42,983 bases of DNA from Bacillota bacterium (GCA_016286445.1 JAEESS010000014.1:1-42983), one strand, 5' to 3'. Shown: positions 1 to 8,083, counted from the stretch's first letter. Program-made: numbers and translations. The notes: generated by a model not told the origin, from the letters alone.

Positions 1-5
1 ATGGG

Positions 6-33
6 ACGGCGCGAACCGCGCCGTTCTTTTTTT
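6..33 (+). terminator. Rho-independent terminator of an upstream gene
   Basis: A perfect 8-bp stem (ACGGCGCG, positions 6-13, with CGCGCCGT, 17-24) closes a 3-nt loop and is followed by TC and a run of seven T. The gene it serves lies outside the window to the left. Confidence 0.85.
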
Positions 34-200
34 GTTTGATTAAGCGACCTGCCATATGTAATGAAGTGAAGGAGGTCGAGAAGCGAGACGGGAGGCGGAT
101 GGTATCCGCCCCTACGATCCATTGGCACAATTCTTGCCCCCCTTGTGTAAAGGGAGGTGTCGAAGCGAAGCGAGACGGAGGGATTGTTATACCGCTGCTA

Positions 201-305
201 CGCTTGCGGAGAGGAGAAGCGGGCGAGGCGGGCAACGGCGGCGTTTCGCTTTTCTTCGTGGTATGACCCTTCCGACAAAAACGCCGCCGCGCGCAAAGCC
301 GAGCC
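201..305 (+). repeat. Direct repeat copy 1 (105 bp)
   Basis: Begins CGCTTGCGGAGAGGAG and ends GCAAAGCCGAGCC. It is essentially identical to the copy at 421-526, which carries one extra G inside a G/C-rich run. No coding function is apparent. Confidence 0.9.
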
Positions 306-420
306 GTAATCACGGATTCTCCGCAAGGAGAATCTTCCTGCTGTATAACCGCAAGCGATTGGTAGTGCAGCGGAGGCGTTATGAGGGCGTTTACAACCGA
401 ATCGCCGAAGCAAACGGGAT

Positions 421-526
421 CGCTTGCGGAGAGGAGAAGCGGGCGAGGCGGGCAAGCGGCGGCGTTTCGCTTTTCTTCGTGGTATGACCCTTCCGACAAA
501 AACGCCGCCGCGCGCAAAGCCGAGCC
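421..526 (+). repeat. Direct repeat copy 2 (106 bp)
   Basis: Second copy of the 201-305 unit, offset by 220 bases, with a single-base insertion as the only difference I see. The sequence between the copies is not repeated. Confidence 0.9.
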
Positions 527-657
527 CGCTTCGACGAAAATCGCGGGAAAATCGACACAAACAACGATCCGTGCACGCTATATTCTGCGAACGCCGTGTC
601 GTACAATACAGGTAATCAAGAACGTGCGCCGCACCTAAGGCGCAAAGGGAGGACGGC

Positions 658-1437
658 ATGAGCAAACTTCGGATCCTGCTGGTGGACGACGACACGCGCT
701 TCACCGATTTGATGAAAGGCTATCTTTTGACGGAGGAACGCATCGGCGAGGTCGACACGGCGGCAGACGGACGCGAGGCTTTGGAGCGTTTGAAGGACAA
801 GCATTACGACCTGATGACGCTGGACCTGATCATGCCGAACATGGACGGACTGACGGTTCTCGAACAGCTCCCGGCGATCTCGGGCGCGGCGGCGCCGGCG
901 GTGATCGTGATCTCCGCGCTGCGCAACGAAACGATGGTCCGCCGGTGCTGCACGCTCGGCGCGCGGTACTTCATGGTCAAGCCGGTCGAACCGGAAACGA
1001 TCCTGAAGCGCGCGCTCGACACGCTCGAAAACGACCGGAAAACCGGCGGCGTGATGAGCTTTCAGCAGGCGCCGAAATCGTTCGACGAAAAGGTCACGGC
1101 GATCTTCCTCGTCGCCGGGATCCCTGCGCATATCAAGGGCTATCATTACCTCCGCGAAGGCATCCGCATGGTCTACGAGGACCAGAGCCTGATCAACCGC
1201 ATCACCAAGGAGCTCTATCCCGGCATTGCGAAGAAGTTCAACACCTCCGCGAGCAAGGTGGAGCGCGCAATCCGCCACTCGATCGAGGTCGCCTGGACGC
1301 GCGGCAAGATCGAAAACCTCAATGCGCTGTTCGGCTACAACATCTACGGCAAGAACGACAAGCCGACGAACGGCGAGTTCATCGCGCTCGTGGCGGACAA
1401 ACTTCTGATGGAAGAACAGAGCAAGAAAGCGGGCTGA
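658..1437 (+). CDS. spo0A: Stage 0 sporulation protein A (response regulator, master regulator of sporulation)
   Basis: 259 residues, the usual Spo0A length. The N-terminal receiver domain (about 1-120) shows the acidic pocket DDD near residue 10, the phospho-acceptor aspartate in LTLDLIMPNMDG, and the conserved lysine in MVKP. The C-terminal half (about 140-255) is the Spo0A DNA-binding domain, recognisable by AGIPAHIKGYHYLREGI, KKFNTSASKVERAIRHSIE and NALFGYNIYG. The protein would be phosphorylated through a phosphorelay or directly by orphan kinases and would then bind 0A boxes to commit cells to sporulation. The ATG at 658 follows an AAAGGGAGGA ribosome site at 644-653. The gene stands alone on its strand. 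spoIVB, its frequent neighbour, is not in the window. Confidence 0.97.
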   Translation: MSKLRILLVDDDTRFTDLMKGYLLTEERIGEVDTAADGREALERLKDKHYDLMTLDLIMPNMDGLTVLEQLPAISGAAAPAVIVISALRNETMVRRCCTLGARYFMVKPVEPETILKRALDTLENDRKTGGVMSFQQAPKSFDEKVTAIFLVAGIPAHIKGYHYLREGIRMVYEDQSLINRITKELYPGIAKKFNTSASKVERAIRHSIEVAWTRGKIENLNALFGYNIYGKNDKPTNGEFIALVADKLLMEEQSKKAG

Positions 1438-1502
1438 CGCCCGATAAAAGCTTGCTTGGAGAAGCCCCGTCTCCTTGCAGGAATGCCCCAACCTCATAAT
1501 CC

Positions 1503-1554
1503 GTGAAGGACCGTCGTTTGAAATACCGAAAGGGCTCAAGCGGCGGTTCTTCAC
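1503..1554. repeat. Inverted repeat between spo0A and the XRE gene
   Basis: A 14-bp inverted repeat (1503-1516 with 1541-1554, two G-U-type mismatches) encloses a 24-nt loop. No T-run follows, so it is not a standard terminator. It may be part of the same repeat debris as 1562-1586. Confidence 0.45.
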
Positions 1555-1561
1555 GCCGGTC

Positions 1562-1586
1562 AAAAAAGCCTCCCTTGTGCAAAGGG
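1562..1586 (-). terminator. Terminator of the XRE regulator, built from a repeat fragment
   Basis: Read on the minus strand, CCCTT and AAGGG (1586-1582 and 1576-1572) form a stem that is followed a few bases later by six T (A-run at 1562-1567). It lies just past the stop codon of the gene ending at 1595. The sequence resembles one end of the repeat family at 137-185 and 19992-20094. Confidence 0.55.
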
Positions 1587-1594
1587 ACTTCTTT

Positions 1595-1795
1595 TCAGTC
1601 CTCGATGTATTCCATCACATCTTCGACGCGGCAGTGCAGAATTTTACAGAACATGTCGATCGTATGCGTGCTGACGCTCTCGTTCCGCTTCAGCCGCGTG
1701 ATCTGCGCCGGACTGACATGGTGCGTTTTTATCAGCGCGTACTGCGAAACGCCCCGTTTTTGCATCGTTTTCCAGAGTTTTTCGTACGAAATCAT
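1595..1795 (-). CDS. Small XRE-family helix-turn-helix regulator
   Basis: 66 residues starting MISYEKLWKTMQKRGVSQY and nearly all HTH: the ALIKTHHVSPAQITRLKRNE segment carries the recognition helix. This is the size of the YozG/HTH_26 class of single-domain Cro/C1-like proteins. I chose the internal ATG at 1795 rather than the upstream one at 1858 because family members begin at this point, a GTGAGG motif lies upstream, and the longer start would run the coding sequence into the operator palindrome. The gene is divergent from the secreted fibronectin-III gene. It is the obvious candidate to bind the palindrome at 1844-1875 and control that gene, itself or both. This is inference from arrangement. 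Confidence 0.85.
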   Translation of the reverse strand: MISYEKLWKTMQKRGVSQYALIKTHHVSPAQITRLKRNESVSTHTIDMFCKILHCRVEDVMEYIED

Positions 1796-1817
1796 GCCGG
1801 CAAGCCTCACTTTCCGC

Positions 1818-1846
1818 TTGCATCGTAACCGAACACGGTATATAAT
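1818..1846 (+). promoter_or_regulatory. Sigma-A promoter of the fibronectin-III gene
   Basis: TTGCAT at 1818-1823, a 17-base spacer, then TATAAT at 1841-1846. The expected transcription start falls inside the palindrome at 1844-1875. Confidence 0.75.
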
Positions 1847-1875
1847 CATATTAACCAATATCGGTTAATATGATT
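1844..1875. promoter_or_regulatory. Operator-like perfect palindrome in the divergent XRE / fibronectin-III promoter region
   Basis: Two perfect 13-bp arms (1844-1856 and 1863-1875, core TTAACC / GGTTAA) flank a 6-bp spacer. The left arm overlaps the last bases of the plus-strand -10 element, so a bound dimer or tetramer would block initiation. It is AT-rich and has no following T-run, so it reads as an operator and not as a terminator. Confidence 0.75.
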
Positions 1876-1893
1876 CATAGGAGAAGACAATTC

Positions 1894-3231
1894 ATGAAGA
1901 AACTCGTATCCCTGCTGCTCGTTGTGCTGATGCTGCTGCCGATCCTTCCCGCCTTTGCGGAGGATGAGGACGTCTCTATTGCAAGCTCGTTCGAGCAAAA
2001 TCCCGCTCTTACGGAGGATCCGGTCTGCACGGAGGCGGAGGACAGCGGTCTCAACGAAAAGGCGACCAAGTATCCTTTCATCTTTCTTGACAGCCCGGAT
2101 CTGCTCAGCGGCACATATGTCGCAAAGCGCGGAGAAACCATTGTGTTCCCGCTCAAAGGCATCCGCGGAGATTTCTCCACAATCAAATGCCAATGCAGAA
2201 TCCGCCGCTACGGCGAATCCACCTATTTCTCGGGCGCGGAGCATCAGTTTACCAGCGCCACGTTTTCGTGGTCTGTCAGCTTTGACACAACGCCGTACGG
2301 CGCCGGCAGGTACGTTATGGAGTCGGACATCTACGCCTATTACGGCGGCTCGTGGGTCCACATCAACAACCAGTATGATACGATCGACTCGTGTTATTTC
2401 TATATAGCCGAAGCATTCAACGGAAACGTTGAATGGAACGCGAACGAAGTGCAGTTCAAGGGAAAGACGCCGTATGTCGTATATAACAAGGGCATACAGA
2501 CGCCGGGCTTCGTCGTCAAGCAGAGCAACGGAACCGTGGTCTCCTCCTCTTATTACAGCGCGACCTACTCGGACAACATCAAGCCCGGAACGGCGTATCT
2601 GAATCTGACGTTCAGCGGAATCTATTACGGATCCCTCAAGGTCCCGTTCAAAATCTTCCTGCCAGGTCCCCAAACCACAACGGTCAAGAACGTCGATGAC
2701 GGCATCAAGGTCAGCTGGAGCGCCGTCGACGATGCAAAAGGATACGTCATCTACCGCAGAGCATGGAACCTGCAGGATGCGGGCTGGACGACGTTTGAAC
2801 GCTGGAACAACACTACGAAAACAAGCTGGACGGATACCAAGGTCTATGCGGGCACGCGTTACCAGTACGGGATCAAGGCATACTATTCCGATCCGATGGA
2901 CAACTATAATCTCGGTGTGGTCGGTCCGCTGAAAACCACCGTCCGCATCACGACCCGCACGCTGAACGCCGTCACGCCGGGCTCGAAGCAGCTGACCGCA
3001 AAATGGTCCGGTTCGTCCGTATTCACCGGATATCAGCTTCAGTATGCAACGAACGCCGATTTCAACGGTTTGAAAACCGTGACGATCGCCAACAACAAGG
3101 CGTATCAGACGACCGTACAGAATCTGAACTCCGGCACAACCTACTATGTGCGCGTGCGTTCCTATCATGTCTTTGAGGGAACGACCTATTACGGCGGTTG
3201 GTCAAACGTCCTTTCCTGCAAGGTCCGCTGA
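1894..3231 (+). CDS. Secreted protein with two fibronectin type III domains
   Basis: 445 residues. The start is the ATG at 1894, 10 bases after an AGGAGA ribosome site. An upstream in-frame ATG at 1870 lies in the operator and would add eight residues before the signal peptide. Residues 1-22 form a classical signal peptide ending LPAFA. Residues about 60-250 have no family I recognise and are rich in Tyr, Ser and Gly, with a possible beta-sandwich or Ig-like fold. Two fn3 repeats follow at about 257-350 (IKVSWSAVDDAKGYVIYR) and 354-445 (LTAKWSGSSVFTGYQLQYA). No LPXTG, SLH or choline-binding anchor is visible, so release into the medium or non-covalent wall association is likely. The divergent XRE gene and the operator suggest dedicated regulation. 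Confidence 0.85.
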   Translation: MKKLVSLLLVVLMLLPILPAFAEDEDVSIASSFEQNPALTEDPVCTEAEDSGLNEKATKYPFIFLDSPDLLSGTYVAKRGETIVFPLKGIRGDFSTIKCQCRIRRYGESTYFSGAEHQFTSATFSWSVSFDTTPYGAGRYVMESDIYAYYGGSWVHINNQYDTIDSCYFYIAEAFNGNVEWNANEVQFKGKTPYVVYNKGIQTPGFVVKQSNGTVVSSSYYSATYSDNIKPGTAYLNLTFSGIYYGSLKVPFKIFLPGPQTTTVKNVDDGIKVSWSAVDDAKGYVIYRRAWNLQDAGWTTFERWNNTTKTSWTDTKVYAGTRYQYGIKAYYSDPMDNYNLGVVGPLKTTVRITTRTLNAVTPGSKQLTAKWSGSSVFTGYQLQYATNADFNGLKTVTIANNKAYQTTVQNLNSGTTYYVRVRSYHVFEGTTYYGGWSNVLSCKVR

Positions 3232-3258
3232 TCGCCTGAAAAGCGTTTGTCTGCGCTT

Positions 3259-3288
3259 GGGACGGTTCCTTTCGGGACCGTCCTTTTT
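3259..3288 (+). terminator. Terminator of the fibronectin-III gene
   Basis: GGACGGT (3260-3266) pairs with ACCGTCC (3277-3283), extended by further inner pairs, and is followed by five T. Confidence 0.85.
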
Positions 3289-3490
3289 CATGCGCGCGAT
3301 CGCCCGGCAGAACAAAGCGCCGGTTCTTTTGTCCGCGCGGGAAAACGTCGTCTTCCCGCCCCGCCGTTTCACAGCGAAAAAAATCTTTTCATTCGGGGCA
3401 AAAATCATGAATTGTTCACATTCCGTTTACGGTTCGGTGACATTGTTCCTTTATAATCAAGCCACATGATAAACAAGGAGGTGTATCCGA

Positions 3491-4210
3491 ATGAAGCGGT
3501 CTGCGATCATCACGGCAGGATTGCTTGGATTCATGCTGCTGCTCGGCTGCACGGCGCAGGCGAACATCATCGATTCCGGAGCGGATACCGATAAGATACA
3601 GATCATCGGACAGATCGAGACCCTTGCGCCGACCGAAGCGCCGGAGATCGCCGTGTCCGAAGCAACGGACGCCGTGACCGTTACGCCGGAGCCGATCGTT
3701 GTCAACGATCCGCCGACGCCGGAACCCACCGAAGAGCCTACCGAGGCGCCGACCGAAACGCCGACGGAAGAGCCCACCGAAGCGCCCACGCCCGAGCCGA
3801 CGGCAACGCCGGAACCGAACCGCACGAAGGCGGAGCAGTTCTGCGCGCTGGCAGAATCGTTTCTGGATACGGAATACCATCGCGGCGGTACGGATCCCGA
3901 AACCGGCTTCGATCCGGGCGGATTCGTGTACTATTGTCTGAACAAGGTCGGCGTCAAGGTCCGTCACAAGACGAGCAAGGGCTATTCCGAATACGAAAGC
4001 TGGCAGCGCGTGGATTCGATGGACGACCTTGAGCCCGGCGATCTGTGCTTCTTTATGACGCCCGGCAACGAAAACGTGAACTGCGTCTGCATCTATCTCG
4101 GCAACGGAAAGATCATCTATCCGTCCTCGGGCGAAGGCAAGGTCATCACAAACAAGATCACCAGCAGCTACTGGACGGACGCGTTCGTGTTTGCGCGGAG
4201 GGTCTTCTGA
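3491..4210 (+). CDS. NlpC/P60-like lipoprotein without the catalytic Cys and His
   Basis: 239 residues. It has a lipoprotein signal with lipobox LLLGC, a Thr/Pro/Glu-rich linker (TPEPTEEPTEAPT type, about residues 75-112), and a C-terminal NlpC/P60-like domain (about 113-239). In active family members the nucleophile lies in FDCSGFV and the histidine in GHVGIYLG. Here the same places read FDPGGFVYYC (Pro142 for Cys) and NCVCIYLGNG (Cys198 for His). The rest of the fold pattern (DLEPGDLCFF, GNGKIIYPSS) is kept, so this looks like a wall-binding pseudo-enzyme and not a decayed gene. The ATG follows AAGGAGGTG at 3475-3483. A TATAAT at 3452-3457 may be its -10. The stop overlaps the next start by one base. 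Confidence 0.8.
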   Translation: MKRSAIITAGLLGFMLLLGCTAQANIIDSGADTDKIQIIGQIETLAPTEAPEIAVSEATDAVTVTPEPIVVNDPPTPEPTEEPTEAPTETPTEEPTEAPTPEPTATPEPNRTKAEQFCALAESFLDTEYHRGGTDPETGFDPGGFVYYCLNKVGVKVRHKTSKGYSEYESWQRVDSMDDLEPGDLCFFMTPGNENVNCVCIYLGNGKIIYPSSGEGKVITNKITSSYWTDAFVFARRVF

Positions 4211-4854
4211 TGGAGCAAAAAATCGACCGGAAAACCTGGAGCCGCAGCGCGCACGACGCGCTGTTTGCGCGGCTCGAAGTGCCGTTTTACAGCCTGACCT
4301 GGAAGCAGGACGTCACGGAAGCCGTGCGGTTTGCGAAGCGGCGCGGCGTTTCGTTCTACGCCGTCATGATCTGGGTGACGATGAAAGCGATCAACGGCGT
4401 CGAGGCGTTTCGCGTGGAGCTGCGCGGCGACGACGTGTATCTTCTGGATCATCGCGATCCATCCTATACCTATCCGTGGAACGACGAGCTGTTCGGCATC
4501 TGCGGACTAAAGTGGATCGACGGCGAGGACCCCGTTTCGTTTGCGGCGCGGATGAAAGCGGAGGAGGAAGCGAACGTCTCGCCGATCCCGACCGCAGAAG
4601 CGGACGAAGCCGGGCACGACGTATACATTTCGTCGCTGCCGTGGATCGACTACACGCACATTGCGCAGGAGTTTCCGCTCGACGGCACGGACAGCACGCC
4701 CCGCATCCTGTGGGGACGCTTCGTAACGGATGAGCAGGGCAGACAAACGCTTTCCTACACCGTGCAGGTCAACCACCGTCTGATCGACGGCGTCCATCTG
4801 CATCGGCTTTCGGAGGGTCTCAACGGGGCAATACACGCATTGGAGGCGCTTTGA
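4210..4854 (+). CDS. Chloramphenicol acetyltransferase-like (CatA fold) acyltransferase
   Basis: 214 residues, the length of type A CAT trimers. The hallmark HxxxDG active site is present as NHRLIDG (His189, Asp193), near the C-terminus as expected. SFYAVMIWVTMKAIN and FRVELRGDDVYL fit the CAT fold. Known members transfer acetyl from acetyl-CoA to the 3-hydroxyl of chloramphenicol, but many chromosomal homologues have unknown acceptors. The gene is coupled by 1-nt overlaps to a wall-associated lipoprotein upstream and an anchored secreted protein downstream. That favours a housekeeping or envelope acyl acceptor over drug resistance. The catalytic half is well supported; the substrate is unknown. 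Confidence 0.8.
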   Translation: MEQKIDRKTWSRSAHDALFARLEVPFYSLTWKQDVTEAVRFAKRRGVSFYAVMIWVTMKAINGVEAFRVELRGDDVYLLDHRDPSYTYPWNDELFGICGLKWIDGEDPVSFAARMKAEEEANVSPIPTAEADEAGHDVYISSLPWIDYTHIAQEFPLDGTDSTPRILWGRFVTDEQGRQTLSYTVQVNHRLIDGVHLHRLSEGLNGAIHALEAL

Positions 4855-5621
4855 TGGAACAAAATCGAAACTGGAAAAAACTGCTTTCAAAGGGCGCGTT
4901 CGTCGTGAGCTGCATCGTGATCTCCGCGCTGCTTCTCGGCGCTGCCGTTTACGTCACGCTCCGCGTGCGCCGCGGCTGCCGCGACAGCGGATACGTTTCG
5001 GAAGCCACGCCGACGCCGGAGCCGACGCCGCTGCCGGACCGCGTCTATTCCGCGGACAGAAACCCGCCCGAAGCCCCGCCTTTGGATCAGCTCGACATCT
5101 CGCAGGGACATCTGGATGAGTTTTCGGAGCTGCTTTCGGACGCGACGCGCTGGATCGATCTGACGCCGGAAGGCGCGGAGGGCTTTACCGTGATCCGCAG
5201 CATCGATCTCGGCTGCTCGTACGTCGTTGAAAACGGCAGCTATTATCGGCTCGGCGAGGGCGAAGACGGCAAAGGCGTCGTCGACGTGCTCCTGACCGAT
5301 CTGGACCTCGACGACGAACCGGATCTCCTCTATACCTATCACTTCGGCGCAAACGAAGACGCGTTTTCAAAGGTCGGCTGGTTCCGCTTCACGACGCATA
5401 CGTCGGCGCTGTCCGGCTTTGCGCAGAAGAACGGCTTCCTGTCGCTTTTAGAGGAGGACGGCAACTACATCCTCTTCCGCGCCATGCGCGACGCAAACCT
5501 CGACACCGGCACGTTCGGACTGACATTGACGGAACGGCTCGGCGAGATCACCGAAACGATGGACCGCATCGAGCTCGTCCTGGACCCGAGACCGACGCCC
5601 GAAACGGAGGAGCAGCCGTAA
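4854..5621 (+). CDS. Membrane-anchored extracellular protein of unknown function
   Basis: 255 residues. The start is the ATG at 4854, which overlaps the upstream stop by one base and has GGAGG at 4842-4846. A TTG three bases earlier is less likely. One transmembrane segment (about 14-36) is followed by a short TPTPEPTPLP linker and an acidic extracytoplasmic domain with an Asp-rich stretch (LLTDLDLDDEPDLLY), which may resemble an FG-GAP or calcium-binding loop. I recognise no catalytic motif. Translational coupling puts it in one operon with the NlpC/P60-like lipoprotein and the CAT-like enzyme. Confidence 0.75.
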   Translation: MEQNRNWKKLLSKGAFVVSCIVISALLLGAAVYVTLRVRRGCRDSGYVSEATPTPEPTPLPDRVYSADRNPPEAPPLDQLDISQGHLDEFSELLSDATRWIDLTPEGAEGFTVIRSIDLGCSYVVENGSYYRLGEGEDGKGVVDVLLTDLDLDDEPDLLYTYHFGANEDAFSKVGWFRFTTHTSALSGFAQKNGFLSLLEEDGNYILFRAMRDANLDTGTFGLTLTERLGEITETMDRIELVLDPRPTPETEEQP

Positions 5622-5635
5622 AGCGAAAAAAATAA

Positions 5636-5669
5636 GGATGTCCGGAATTGTTCCGGGCATCCTCTTTTT
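5636..5669. terminator. Bidirectional terminator between convergent genes
   Basis: A 12-bp stem with one wobble (GGATGTCCGGAA with TTCCGGGCATCC, loop TTG) has T-rich sequence on the plus side and an A-run on the other, so it can end both the three-gene operon and the minus-strand metallopeptidase gene. Confidence 0.85.
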
Positions 5670-5687
5670 ATGACGAACGATTGTCGC

Positions 5688-6395
5688 TTACCTTCTGCGT
5701 GCGCCGCGGGCAAGGGACATAAGCCGCAGGACCGTCACGAACGAGCCGAGCGCGGCAAGCACATAGGTCATGGCGGCGGCACGGAGCATCTTCTTTGCCC
5801 CGGGCAGCTCTTCTTCCGAAAGGTATCCGCCGTCGATCAGCATGGAAAGCCCGCGCTTCGACGCGTTGAATTCGACCGGCAGCGTAATGAGCTGGAAGAG
5901 CAGCATCATCACATACAGTCCGACGCCGACCAACGCGATATAGTAGCCGGCGTTGCCCGTTCCGCGGGCGAGCCACGACAGCAGCAGTCCGCCGAAGACA
6001 AGATACGGTCCGATCCGGCAGCCGATGTTTGCCGCGGGCAGGATCACGCTGCGCATCTTCATCGGACCGTAGTCCTCATTGTGCTGCAGCACATGCCCGA
6101 TCTCATGCGCGGCGACGGCAAGCGCCGAAACCGAGCTCGATCCGTACACCGCCTGGGAGAGCCCGACCGTCTGATTCTTCGGATCGTAATGATCGGTCAG
6201 GCTGCCCGCAACCGGCTGCACCGGCAGGGACAGTCCGTTTTGATACAGAAGCTCCTGCGCAAGCTGCGCGCCGGTCACGCCCTTCCTGGTCGGTACCTGC
6301 GCATACTTGTTGAACACGCTCTGCACGCGGCTCTGCGCGATCAGCGACAGGATCATGATCGCGAACAGCAGAATGAGATATGCAAAATCCGGCAT
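5688..6395 (-). CDS. yugP: Membrane zinc metallopeptidase, YugP family
   Basis: 235 residues, matching the Zn_peptidase_2 (YugP) family. An N-terminal membrane segment is followed by a conserved LSQAVYGSSSVSALAVAAHEIGHVLQH region holding the zinc-binding HEIGH motif. Several further membrane segments follow, including one with the typical TLPVEFNASKRGLSML sequence. It presumably cleaves membrane or envelope proteins; physiological substrates in this family are not established. The ATG at 6395 has an AAAGGAGGGA ribosome site. The gene is divergent from asnS. Confidence 0.92.
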   Translation of the reverse strand: MPDFAYLILLFAIMILSLIAQSRVQSVFNKYAQVPTRKGVTGAQLAQELLYQNGLSLPVQPVAGSLTDHYDPKNQTVGLSQAVYGSSSVSALAVAAHEIGHVLQHNEDYGPMKMRSVILPAANIGCRIGPYLVFGGLLLSWLARGTGNAGYYIALVGVGLYVMMLLFQLITLPVEFNASKRGLSMLIDGGYLSEEELPGAKKMLRAAAMTYVLAALGSFVTVLRLMSLARGARRR

Positions 6396-6447
6396 TCGGA
6401 ATCCCTCCTTTTTATAGTATTATAAACCATCGGCTTACGAAATACCA

Positions 6448-6475
6448 TTGCAAAACGTGAAAAATATGTTATAAT
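6448..6475 (+). promoter_or_regulatory. Sigma-A promoter of asnS
   Basis: TTGCAA at 6448-6453, a 16-base spacer, TATAAT at 6470-6475. The leader of about 50 bases is too short for a T-box. On the other strand a TATAAT at 6424-6419 may serve yugP. Confidence 0.7.
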
Positions 6476-6529
6476 TCTCTGTACGAAACGCAAAATTAGG
6501 GCACTCTATTCCCTACAGGAGGCAGGTTT

Positions 6530-7912
6530 ATGCAATATCTGAAGCTTAAGGACATTCAAAAAGCGCCGGAACAATACGCCGGCGCGATCACCGTCTGCGG
6601 CTGGGTCCGCACCGTGCGCGAAGGCAAGGCGTTCGGCTTTATCGAGCTGAACGACGGCACCTCGTTCTGTCCCGTGCAGATCGTGTACCCGAACGACGAG
6701 CGGAAGCTTGGCAAGGGGCTCACCACCGGCTGCGCGATCGTCGTCGAAGGCGAGCTTCTTCTGACGCCGGACGCGCCGCAGCCGTTCGAGATCCACGCGA
6801 ACGCGATCGCGATCGAGGGCGAATGCCCGCCGGACTATCCGATGCAGAAAAAGCGCCACACGCTGGAGTACCTGCGCACCATGCAGACGCTCCGCCCGCG
6901 CACGAATACGTTCCTTGCGACGTTTCGCGTGCGCTCGGTCACAGCGGCGGCGATCCACGAGTTCTTTCAGGACCGCGGCTTCGTCTATGTGCACACGCCG
7001 ATCCTGACCAACGCGGACTGCGAGGGCAGAGGCGAGATGTTCCAGGTCACGACGCTCGATCTTGAAAATCTGCCCCGCACCGAGGACGGCAAGGTGGATT
7101 ATTCGCAGGACTTCTTCAAAAAGCCCGTGCACCTTTCCGGCTCCGGTCAGCTCTACGGCGAGGCGTTCGCGCTGGCGTTCCGCGACATCTACACCTTCGG
7201 ACCGACGTTCCGCGCCGAATACAGCTTCACCGCGCGCCACGCGAGCGAGTTCTGGATGATCGAGCCGGAGATGGCGTTCTGCGATCTCGAAGGCGACATG
7301 GACGTCGCCGAAGCGATGGTCAAGTACATCATCAAGACCGTGCTCGAGCGCTGCCCCGCCGAGATGGAGTTCTTCAACAAGTTCGTGGACAAGGGACTGC
7401 TCACGCGGCTCGACAACGTGCTGAACAACGAGTTCAAGCGTCTCACCTACACCGAGGCGATCGAGATCCTCAAAAACTCCGGCGAGCAGTTCGAGTATCC
7501 GGTCGAATGGGGCGTGGACCTGCAGAGCGAGCACGAGCGCTACATCACCGAGAAAGTCTTCGGAAAGCCGGTCTTCCTCACCGACTACCCGAAGGACATC
7601 AAGAGCTTCTATATGCGGCAGAACGACGACGGCAAGACCGTCGCGGCGGCGGACCTTCTGGTTCCGGGCGTCGGCGAGATCGTCGGCGGCAGCCAGCGCG
7701 AGGAGCGCTACGACGTGCTCGACGCGCGCTGCAAGGAGCTCGGCATGGACATGAGCGAATACCAGTGGTTCCTCGACCTTCGGAAGTACGGCGGCGTCAA
7801 GCACGCGGGCTTCGGGCTCGGCTTCGAGCGCATGGTCATGTACCTCACCGGCATGCAGAACATCCGCGACGTGCTGCCCTTCCCGCGCACCGCGGCAAAC
7901 CTCGAAATGTAA
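6530..7912 (+). CDS. asnS: Asparaginyl-tRNA synthetase
   Basis: 460 residues, normal for bacterial AsnRS. It charges tRNA-Asn with asparagine using ATP. The N-terminal OB-fold anticodon-binding domain (about 1-105) contains [22 protein letters not shown]. The class IIb catalytic core has motif 2 around [25 protein letters not shown] and motif 3 [27 protein letters not shown]. The ATG at 6530 follows an AGGAGG site. No gatCAB genes are seen in the window. Confidence 0.97.
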   Translation: MQYLKLKDIQKAPEQYAGAITVCGWVRTVREGKAFGFIELNDGTSFCPVQIVYPNDERKLGKGLTTGCAIVVEGELLLTPDAPQPFEIHANAIAIEGECPPDYPMQKKRHTLEYLRTMQTLRPRTNTFLATFRVRSVTAAAIHEFFQDRGFVYVHTPILTNADCEGRGEMFQVTTLDLENLPRTEDGKVDYSQDFFKKPVHLSGSGQLYGEAFALAFRDIYTFGPTFRAEYSFTARHASEFWMIEPEMAFCDLEGDMDVAEAMVKYIIKTVLERCPAEMEFFNKFVDKGLLTRLDNVLNNEFKRLTYTEAIEILKNSGEQFEYPVEWGVDLQSEHERYITEKVFGKPVFLTDYPKDIKSFYMRQNDDGKTVAAADLLVPGVGEIVGGSQREERYDVLDARCKELGMDMSEYQWFLDLRKYGGVKHAGFGLGFERMVMYLTGMQNIRDVLPFPRTAANLEM

Positions 7913-7933
7913 ACAGCATCCAAAACGGACCTC

Positions 7934-7965
7934 CGGTCTGCCGATCCCCGGCAGACCGTTTTTTG
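7934..7965 (+). terminator. Terminator of asnS
   Basis: A perfect 9-bp stem (CGGTCTGCC at 7934-7942, GGCAGACCG at 7950-7958) followed by six T. Confidence 0.9.
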
Positions 7966-8012
7966 TTTGGGAAAACGCCGCCTTGATTGTTTCCAATGGA
8001 TACATAAAATGC

Positions 8013-8041
8013 TTGCTTTTTGTACGGGAAAGAGATATGAT
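8013..8041 (+). promoter_or_regulatory. Promoter of the ABC exporter operon
   Basis: TTGCTT at 8013-8018, a 17-base spacer, TATGAT at 8036-8041. Confidence 0.65.
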
Positions 8042-8083
8042 ACCGGTGATAAAACCTGAGAAAAACCGGGGAGGAACACGGTC

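Larger units (their letters stand above)
36..657. other. Gene-free, repeat-rich leader region upstream of spo0A
   Basis: About 620 bases without a convincing gene. Short open frames exist on both strands, but none has a ribosome site or a recognisable protein. The stretch holds a fragment of a GC-rich intergenic repeat around 137-185 (CCCCCTTGTGTAAAGGGAGG followed by a GAAGCGAGAC motif), related to the elements at 1562-1586 and 19992-20094. It also holds two copies of a 105-bp direct repeat. A TACAAT hexamer at 602-607 could be the -10 of the spo0A promoter, but no good -35 lies 17 bases upstream. Confidence 0.6.

Noticed and set aside
157..163. TGTCGAA resembling a Spo0A box
   Set aside because: It is part of a repeat fragment and is about 500 bases from the gene, with no second box; chance is the simpler explanation.
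36..704. Overlapping small open frames before spo0A
   Set aside because: They read through direct repeats and intergenic repeat fragments, lack ribosome sites and match no protein I know.
6476..6529. T-box leader for asnS
   Set aside because: The leader is only about 50 bases and has no specifier hairpin or T-box core sequence.
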